A DNA stretch of 64,000 nucleotides from Arthrobacter pigmenti (lineage in GTDB: Bacteria; Actinomycetota; Actinomycetes; Actinomycetales; Micrococcaceae). The notes under the pieces were generated by a model that had not been told where the DNA came from, ran no database searches, and worked only from the letters and a program-made list of their open reading frames with translations. Every line of letters starts with the position of its first letter. The first letter of the stretch is position 1. The position numbers and the translations under genes were made by a program. The stretch covers positions 868,001 to 932,000 of the forward strand of contig NZ_JAATJL010000001.1 in assembly GCF_011927905.1 (NCBI RefSeq), written 5' to 3'. Positions 58,586 through 64,000 of the stretch are shown piece by piece.

Positions 58586-61185
58586 TCGCCCTCCCCAAGG
58601 ACGGAACGGACGGGAATCCCGGCGCCCAACAGGACGGGACCGCCGGCGGCCCGCTCCTCGTTAGTGGCGGGCCGGATCTGGCCGCGTTCGGGAACGTTGG
58701 CGATCCAGTCGTCCTTCTCGTGCGGGGCGTTGACGAAGGAGCGGAACCTGCGCAGCCGCTCCGGATCCTGCAGGGTGGCAGCCCATTCGTCCTCGTAGTT
58801 GTCGATGTGCCGCGCCATGGCTGCTTCCAGATCCTCGGCGATACCAAGCGAGTCGTGGACGATGACGTCCTCGACGTGCTTGAGCCCGCCGTCGAGCTCT
58901 GCCTGCCAGGCTGCGGTGCGCTGCAGCCGGTCCGCGGTACGGATGTAGTACATGAGGTAGCGGTCGATGTACTGGATGAGGGTGTTGTCATCGAGGTCCT
59001 TGGCCAACAGCTGGGCGTGTGCCGGGGTAGCTCCGCCGTTTCCGCCCACGTACAGGTTCCAGCCGTCCGAGGTGGCGATGATGCCGACGTCCTTTCCGCG
59101 CGCCTCCGCACATTCGCGGGCACAGCCGGAGACGCCGAACTTGAGCTTGTGCGGGCTGCGCAGCCCGCGGTACCGCAGCTCCAGCTGGATGGCCATCGCC
59201 ACAGAATCCTGCACGCCGAACCGGCACCAGGTGGACCCGACGCAGGACTTCACGGTCCGCAGCGATTTTCCGTATGCCTGGCCCGACTCGAAACCGGCTT
59301 CGACGAGGATCTTCCAGATTTCCGGTAGTTCCTCCAGCCGCGCACCGAACATGTCGATCCGCTGGCCACCGGTGATCTTGGTGTACAGGTTGAAGTCCTG
59401 GGCGACCTTGGCGATCACGCCGAGCTTCTCCGGGGTGATCTCGCCGCCCGGGATGCGCGGTACCACCGAGTAGGTGCCGTTCTTCTGCATGTTGGCGAGT
59501 GCGCGGTCGTTGGTGTCCTGCAGGATCCCGCGGCCGCCGTCGAGCACGTACTCGGCACGCTGCGAGGCGAGAATGGACGCGATCACGGGCTTGCAGATGT
59601 CGCAGCCGTGCGTGCCCGTCTCCGGTACCGCGAAACGCTCGATGATGCCCTCGAAGCTGTCCAGCTCCAGTACGCGTACGGCTTCGAAGAGCTCCGGGCG
59701 GGACATGGTGAAGTGCTCGCAGAGGGCTTTGGAGACTTCGATGCCGCTCTTCTTCAGCTGACCCTCGAGGAGCTTCTTGAGCATCGGCACACAGGATCCG
59801 CAGCCGGTGCCGGCTTTCGTGCAGCCCTTCAGGGGGCTGAGCTCGCGGACCGGTTCGGAGCCCTCGCAGGTACCGCAGCCGTTGACGGCGTCGCGGATTG
59901 AGCCTGCCGAGACGTTGTTGCAGGAGCAGAGAATGGCGTCGTCGGGCAGTTCCGTGTCCGGCGCCTCACCGCCGCCGGCGGCTGAGAGGTAGGCGCCGGG
60001 CTCGGCGCTGAGTTCCCGCCCGAGGAGCGGGCGAAGTGCGGTGTAGGGGGAGGCGTCGCCGACGAAGATACCGCCGAGCAGCGTCTTTGCATCGTCCGTG
60101 ACGACCAGCTTCTGGTAGAGGCCGCGCGCAGGATCCGCGTAGACAATCTCAAGGCTTTGTTCGGCAGCGGCGAAGGCGTCGCCGAAGGCCGCGACCTCCA
60201 CCCCGGAGAGCTTGAGCTTGGTCGCTGTATCGAAGCCGGGGAATGTGGCAGTGCCGCCGTGCAGGCGGTCGGCGCAGATCTCGGCCATGGTGTTCGCCGG
60301 TGCCACCAGCCCAAGGGCCATGCCGTCGAAACAGGCGACCTCGCCGATCGCCCAGATGTTCGGGTCCTCTGTGGCACAGGACGCATCGATGACAACGCCG
60401 CCGCGCGGCCCCACGGTCATGCCGGCATCGCGGGGGAGTTCGTCGCGGGGCCGGACGCCGATGGCCACCACCACGAGGTCCGCGGGAATCCGCCGACCGT
60501 CAGCCATGTCGACGCCTACCATCCGCCCGTCCTCCATCGCGAAACCGGAGGGGAACACCCCACCGTGCACGGTGACGCCCTTGGCTGTGATGAGCCGGTC
60601 GAGTGCCTGCCCGCCGCCCTGGTCGAGCTGGGTGTTCATGAGCCATTCCGCGCCGTTGATGACCACCGGGTTGGCTCCGAGCGTCTGCATTCCGCCGGCC
60701 GCCTCCAGTCCGAGCAGCCCGCCGCCGATCACTACGGCGTCGATGGTCCGGCCCAGTTCCTGCATCAGGCGGGAAACCTCGGTGCGCAGGGCCCTGACGT
60801 CGTCGACTGTCCGGTAGACGTGTGCCGCGTCCATTCCGGGCAGCGGAAGGCGGGCAGCGTTGGAACCCGTGGCGAGGACCAGCTGATCGTAGGTGTGGAC
60901 GTCCCCGGATGCGGTGGTCACGGTACGCGCCGTGCGGTCCAGGCCGACGGCGCGGGAGCCGGTGGCAAGGGTGATGGACGGGTGGTCCCACATGGTGGTG
61001 TCGCCGAGTGTGAGATCGACGTCGGCAACGAGGGCCTGGCTCAGCGCCACGCGGTCATACGGCAGCCAGGTTTCCTCCGTGAGGACGGTGATGGCGAATC
61101 CGTCCAGTCCGCGGGACCACATGGCTTCAACGAAGCGGTGGGCTGCGGGCCCACCACCGACGACGAGGATCTTCTGGGTTGACAT
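58582..61185 (-). CDS. nirB: Assimilatory nitrite reductase large subunit
   Basis: NirB reduces nitrite to ammonia with NAD(P)H. The 867-residue protein has an N-terminal FAD/NAD domain (ILVVGGGPAAHRFVEAM, VIGGGLLGLEAAGG), two Cys clusters of the BFD type (ILCSCNNVSAGSI...CGTCEGSEP; GCTKAGTGCGSC), and the sirohaem/4Fe-4S nitrite reductase region with VKSCVGSTWCRFG and GVSGCARECAE providing the four Cys. The ATG at 61185 with AAAGG upstream is preferred to a GTG three codons earlier. It is the first gene of nirB-cobA-hemD. Confidence 0.96.
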   Translation of the reverse strand: MSTQKILVVGGGPAAHRFVEAMWSRGLDGFAITVLTEETWLPYDRVALSQALVADVDLTLGDTTMWDHPSITLATGSRAVGLDRTARTVTTASGDVHTYDQLVLATGSNAARLPLPGMDAAHVYRTVDDVRALRTEVSRLMQELGRTIDAVVIGGGLLGLEAAGGMQTLGANPVVINGAEWLMNTQLDQGGGQALDRLITAKGVTVHGGVFPSGFAMEDGRMVGVDMADGRRIPADLVVVAIGVRPRDELPRDAGMTVGPRGGVVIDASCATEDPNIWAIGEVACFDGMALGLVAPANTMAEICADRLHGGTATFPGFDTATKLKLSGVEVAAFGDAFAAAEQSLEIVYADPARGLYQKLVVTDDAKTLLGGIFVGDASPYTALRPLLGRELSAEPGAYLSAAGGGEAPDTELPDDAILCSCNNVSAGSIRDAVNGCGTCEGSEPVRELSPLKGCTKAGTGCGSCVPMLKKLLEGQLKKSGIEVSKALCEHFTMSRPELFEAVRVLELDSFEGIIERFAVPETGTHGCDICKPVIASILASQRAEYVLDGGRGILQDTNDRALANMQKNGTYSVVPRIPGGEITPEKLGVIAKVAQDFNLYTKITGGQRIDMFGARLEELPEIWKILVEAGFESGQAYGKSLRTVKSCVGSTWCRFGVQDSVAMAIQLELRYRGLRSPHKLKFGVSGCARECAEARGKDVGIIATSDGWNLYVGGNGGATPAHAQLLAKDLDDNTLIQYIDRYLMYYIRTADRLQRTAAWQAELDGGLKHVEDVIVHDSLGIAEDLEAAMARHIDNYEDEWAATLQDPERLRRFRSFVNAPHEKDDWIANVPERGQIRPATNEERAAGGPVLLGAGIPVRSVLGEGE

Positions 61186-61253
61186 GTAGGACACCTTTCG
61201 CGCATTTGAGCAGCACTCTTGAAATGAGCGTACGGACGCGCAGTTGCCTCGTG

Positions 61254-61280
61254 ATTTCCCTTATGTAAACGAAGATTAAC
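61254..61280 (-). promoter_or_regulatory. Possible GlnR box between nirB and nirD
   Basis: Read on the minus strand, GTTAA, TTTAC and GAAAT occur at regular 11-base steps (plus-strand 61276-61280, 61265-61269 and 61254-61258). GlnR, the nitrogen regulator of actinobacteria, binds half-sites like GTnAC and GAAAC with six bases between. The match is partial. Position upstream of a nitrite reductase gene agrees with the known GlnR control of nir genes. Confidence 0.4.
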
Positions 61281-61312
61281 TTCGCACTCACCGGCACCTG
61301 GTTCGGTGGTGA

Positions 61313-61329
61313 GACGCGTTTTACGCGTC
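61313..61329. promoter_or_regulatory. Inverted repeat in the nirB-nirD promoter region
   Basis: GACGCGT and ACGCGTC are perfect inverted copies around TTT (61313-61329). Next to it CTCACC (61287-61292) and GGTGAG (61308-61313) form another pair. Either could be an operator for nirB or nirD. No gene is visible in this 226-base gap. Confidence 0.35.
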
Positions 61330-61411
61330 CGCAACACGGAATAGCGCCGTGTGTAACGCCGTCTGAATAGCGTCAGGACCAGTTCCAATCGCGCAAGAAC
61401 GAGGGAGACCC

Positions 61412-61789
61412 ATGACGCTGCAACTCGACTTCAGTCCTGAGCCCGCACTGCAGGAAGGGCTCCAGGGCACCTGGTATCCGATCTGCCGCCTCGCTGATCT
61501 TGAGCAGTGCTGGGGTGAAGCCGCATTGATCCACGGCCGGCAGGTTGCACTGTTCCGCGTGGACACCGAAGCAGTGTTTGCGGTATCCCACCGTGATCCG
61601 GTGAGTGGCTCGCAGGTGATGGCGCGCGGACTGGTCGGGTCGAAGCGCCAGCGATTCACGATTACATCCCCGCTTCATAAGCAGGTGTACTACCTGGACT
61701 CGGGGGAGCCCGTTTCCGGAACCGATACGGCCCTGCGCAGCTTCCCAACCCGTATTGCGGACGGTGTGGTTGAAGTGCTGGTCGCCTGA
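61412..61789 (+). CDS. nirD: Nitrite reductase small subunit NirD
   Basis: NirD is the small Rieske-fold subunit of NAD(P)H nitrite reductase. The 125-residue protein has TWYPICRLADLEQCWGEAALI, QVALFRVDTEAVFAVSHRDPVSGSQVMARGLVG and SPLHKQVYYLDSGEPV. As in other NirD proteins, the Rieske Cys/His cluster ligands are absent. The ATG follows GGGAGACCC. It is transcribed away from nirB instead of following it, which is unusual. Confidence 0.93.
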   Translation: MTLQLDFSPEPALQEGLQGTWYPICRLADLEQCWGEAALIHGRQVALFRVDTEAVFAVSHRDPVSGSQVMARGLVGSKRQRFTITSPLHKQVYYLDSGEPVSGTDTALRSFPTRIADGVVEVLVA

Positions 61790-61838
61790 ACGGCGGACCA
61801 CAGGTGCTTGCCAGTACCGGCGGTGACATCATGGGGAC

Positions 61839-62390
61839 ATGGAGCTGGATGGTGCGTTGACCGCGCAAAGCCTGGACGAAGCCAACCCCTCGCAGGCCGA
61901 CACAGACGCATTCCGGGTGCTCAGCAGCGACATCGCCGCCGGTGTCGGAGTTCTTTCCACCGTCCTGCGCCGTCGGGACTACGCGGCGACTGTCAGCAGC
62001 TTCCTCTCGGTCTCCTACGATCCGCCCACACTTCTGGTGAGCGTGTATGAAGAGTCCCGCATCTGCGAAGCGGTGACGGCATCGGGAACGTGGGCGCTGA
62101 GCCTCCTCTCGAACGATCACCGCGGCACGGTGAACTGGCTGGCCAGCCCCGGAAATCCTGTGGAGGGACTCCTCGCCCAGGTGCCCTTCCGGCGAGGCCC
62201 GTCCACTTCAAGTGCTGTGATCTCGAGTGCCCTGGCGTGGTTCGAGCTCAAGACCGTGGCCGTGCACCCTGCCGCAACTCACCAGCTCATTGTCGGGCAG
62301 GTCCTGTCGATGGGCCGCGACGTGCCGGCGGGCTCCGCAACTGATCCCCTGATCCACTTCGGTGGCGGATACGAGCGGCTGCGGCGCTAG
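61839..62390 (+). CDS. Flavin reductase family protein
   Basis: This 183-residue protein has the FMN-binding split-barrel fold of flavin reductase-like enzymes. FRVLSSDIAAGVGVLSTVLRRRDYAATVSSFLSVSYDPPTLLVSV is the typical N-terminal block, with SFLSVSYDPP contacting FMN. LAWFELKTVAVHPAATHQLIVGQVLSM and a GGGYERL end also fit. It starts 49 bases after nirD on the same strand and may be co-transcribed. A partner monooxygenase is not nearby. Confidence 0.88.
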   Translation: MELDGALTAQSLDEANPSQADTDAFRVLSSDIAAGVGVLSTVLRRRDYAATVSSFLSVSYDPPTLLVSVYEESRICEAVTASGTWALSLLSNDHRGTVNWLASPGNPVEGLLAQVPFRRGPSTSSAVISSALAWFELKTVAVHPAATHQLIVGQVLSMGRDVPAGSATDPLIHFGGGYERLRR

Positions 62391-62409
62391 ACAGCTTCGT
62401 TGGAGCTGG

Positions 62410-64000
62410 TCAGAGCCCGAGTGCCTGCTTCACGTCCCTGATCACTGCATCCAGTCGGGTCCGCGCCGTCGTCTTGGCCGTTCCCAGTTCCGGCGGCGAG
62501 CCGACAGGCTCCACAACTTCCAGGTAGCACTTGAGCTTCGGCTCAGTCCCGCTGGGGCGGATGATGACCCGGGTCTGGTCTCCGGTGACGTAGAGCAGCC
62601 CATCCGTGGGCGGCAGGTTCGCGCCCTCGGCGAGGTCTTCAGCCACGGTCACGGCGGAACCCGCGAACGACGACGGCGGCACCTGCCGCAGGCGGGTCAT
62701 CATCGTCCCGAGCAGGTCGAGGTTTTCCACCCGCACGGACAGCTGGTCCGTGACGTGCAGCCCGTGGGCCAGGGCGAGCTCATCGAGTACATCAAAGAGG
62801 GTCTTGCCCTCGGCGCGGCAGGTCGCGGCGAACTCAGCCAGCAACAGGGCCGCCGAGAGGCCGTCCTTGTCCCGCACCACCTCGGGAGCCACGCAGTACC
62901 CGAGGGCCTCCTCGTAGCCGAAACCGAGGTCCGCAACGCGTGAGATCCATTTGAACCCCGTGAGCGTCTGGGTATGGCGCAATCCGGCAGCGTTGGCGAT
63001 CCGTCCGAGAAGACGCGAGGAGACAATCGAGTTAGCGAAGACCTCGCCCTTGGAGAGCCTGTGTGCCAGGTGCAGCCCGAGCAGCGCCCCGGCCTCGTCT
63101 CCCCGAAGCATCCGCCACTGATCCGTTGCGGGATCCTTCGCAGCAGCGGCCATGCGGTCGGCATCCGGATCGTTGGCCAGCACGAGGTCAGCATCGTGTT
63201 TACCCGCTGCAGCCAGCGCCAGATCAAGCGCGCCGGGTTCCTCCGGGTTTGGAAACTCCACCGTGGGAAAGGCAGGATCGGGCTCGGCCTGCTCCGCAAC
63301 AACATGCACGTCTGCAAAACCTGCACCGGCGAGCACGGCCTGCGCAGTACGGCCTCCGACGCCATGAAGAGGAGTGAGCACGATCGACAGGTCCCGCGCC
63401 GGGTAACCCTCCCGGTCAGCGAGGGCAACCACCGTGGCAACGTAGTCGTCCTCGATGCTGTTGGGGAGCACAGTCCAGCCGCTCTCAGCGAGCTCAACAT
63501 CCTTCACCGAGGCGATTGCGGCAGCAATCGCTGTGTCATGCGGGGCGACAATCTGCACACCACGGGCCGTGGGCTCAACCGCGCGTCCGCCGAGGTACAC
63601 CTTGTACCCGTTGTCCTGGGGCGGATTGTGACTGGCTGTCACCATGACGCCGACCTCGCACTGAAGTGCACGGATCGCATACGCCAGCACCGGCGTCGGA
63701 AGTTCGGTGGGCAGCAGGAAAGTCTCCAGCCCGGCTGCCGTGAAGATTGCGGCGCTTTCGTCGGCGAAGATCCGCGAGTTGCGCCGGGCATCGAAGCCGA
63801 CGACGGCGCGCGGCGCGTACTCTCCCGACGCCAGGTCGAGCGCATGGGCTGCAACCCCGGCCGCGGCGCGCCGCACGACGACCCGGTTCATGCGGTTTGG
63901 ACCCGGTCCCAGCGCGGCACGCAGGCCCGCCGTCCCGAAAAGCAGCGGGCCGCTGAAGGCATCCCCAAGCTGCTGTAGGGCAGCCAGCCCGCCGTCGTCG
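62410..64000 (-). CDS. Phosphohexomutase (phosphoglucomutase/phosphomannomutase), partial
   Basis: The gene runs off the right end of the window; 529 codons are visible and the start lies beyond. It interconverts sugar 1- and 6-phosphates. From the window edge the frame reads LLFGTAGLRAALGPGPNRMN, the family's N-terminal signature. The phosphoserine loop is TASHNPPQDNGYKVYLGG, the metal loop is NDPDADRMA, the sugar loop is LRGDEAG and the phosphate-binding end is RPSGTEPKLKCYLEV. A deoxyribose or purine-nucleoside link is possible, as such mutases often neighbour deoC genes. Confidence 0.93.
   Translation of the reverse strand, partial: DDGGLAALQQLGDAFSGPLLFGTAGLRAALGPGPNRMNRVVVRRAAAGVAAHALDLASGEYAPRAVVGFDARRNSRIFADESAAIFTAAGLETFLLPTELPTPVLAYAIRALQCEVGVMVTASHNPPQDNGYKVYLGGRAVEPTARGVQIVAPHDTAIAAAIASVKDVELAESGWTVLPNSIEDDYVATVVALADREGYPARDLSIVLTPLHGVGGRTAQAVLAGAGFADVHVVAEQAEPDPAFPTVEFPNPEEPGALDLALAAAGKHDADLVLANDPDADRMAAAAKDPATDQWRMLRGDEAGALLGLHLAHRLSKGEVFANSIVSSRLLGRIANAAGLRHTQTLTGFKWISRVADLGFGYEEALGYCVAPEVVRDKDGLSAALLLAEFAATCRAEGKTLFDVLDELALAHGLHVTDQLSVRVENLDLLGTMMTRLRQVPPSSFAGSAVTVAEDLAEGANLPPTDGLLYVTGDQTRVIIRPSGTEPKLKCYLEVVEPVGSPPELGTAKTTARTRLDAVIRDVKQALGL

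Noticed and set aside
1..64000. CRISPR arrays, insertion sequences, prophage or integrative elements
   Set aside because: No regularly spaced repeat array, transposase, integrase or phage structural gene was seen on either strand.

Overview
The window is about 64 kb of GC-rich chromosomal DNA. Gene content and order point to a high-GC actinobacterium, most likely Arthrobacter or a close relative in the Micrococcaceae. Supporting markers are a WhiB-family regulator, a resuscitation-promoting factor, the rsmI/pmt pair, SufS-SufU, DUF2505/SCO4848-type small proteins, and frequent GTG/TTG starts. Genus-level placement is inference. The DNA looks like core chromosome. I see no insertion sequence, prophage, integron or CRISPR array. 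The one accessory-looking gene is a DUF559-type nuclease-fold gene near 55.5 kb, flanked by two copies of a palindromic repeat.

Layout. (1) 0-10.4 kb: a whiB2-type envelope cluster with GtrA, TIGR03089, WhiB, a giant GT2 membrane glycosyltransferase, DUF5719, a zincin-like protein, DUF3499, a Trm112-like protein and AhcY. (2) 10.5-18.4 kb: an L,D-transpeptidase, a divergent RDD/SpoIIM pair, a DUF1461 membrane protein, an acyl-CoA ligase and a protein O-mannosyltransferase. (3) 18.4-27.2 kb: RsmI, succinate-semialdehyde dehydrogenase, a MoxR-DUF58-transglutaminase operon and TatD. (4) 27.2-37.5 kb: RpfB, KsgA, IspE, an ABC-F ATPase, TetR, tRNA-Gln, GlmU-Prs, ribosomal protein L25 and Pth. This order resembles the Mycobacterium tuberculosis Rv1002c-Rv1020 neighbourhood, which continues here with Mfd at 47.7 kb. 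(5) 37.5-43.3 kb: a structured intergenic region ending in a strong terminator, then two tandem very large LuxR-type ATPase regulators. (6) 43.4-51.3 kb: SufS-SufU, NhaA, two small proteins and Mfd. (7) 51.6-55 kb: a deoxyribose-phosphate aldolase operon with a full aldehyde dehydrogenase and a paralog lacking the catalytic domain. (8) 55-62.4 kb: the palindrome-flanked DUF559 gene, then nitrite assimilation with siroheme synthesis (nirB-cobA-hemD on the minus strand, nirD divergent) and a flavin reductase. (9) The window ends inside a phosphohexomutase gene.

How the parts fit. Much of the window serves envelope biogenesis and remodelling: GlmU makes UDP-GlcNAc, IspE feeds isoprenoids, Pmt and GT2 transfer sugars, and the L,D-transpeptidase and RpfB act on peptidoglycan. 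Translation upkeep is represented by RsmI, KsgA, Pth, L25, the ABC-F protein and tRNA-Gln. NirB/NirD need siroheme, which CobA and HemD lead to. SufS-SufU can supply their Fe-S clusters. DeoC yields acetaldehyde plus glyceraldehyde-3-phosphate, and the coupled aldehyde dehydrogenase probably removes the acetaldehyde.

The least explained signals are: a 9-mer, GCCGTCGTC, found by eye about 37 times in several reading frames and in intergenic DNA; the paired palindromes around the DUF559 gene, one of which supplies that gene's stop codon; the multi-hairpin region after pth; and a glycosyltransferase gene with no standard start codon in front of its conserved N-terminus.
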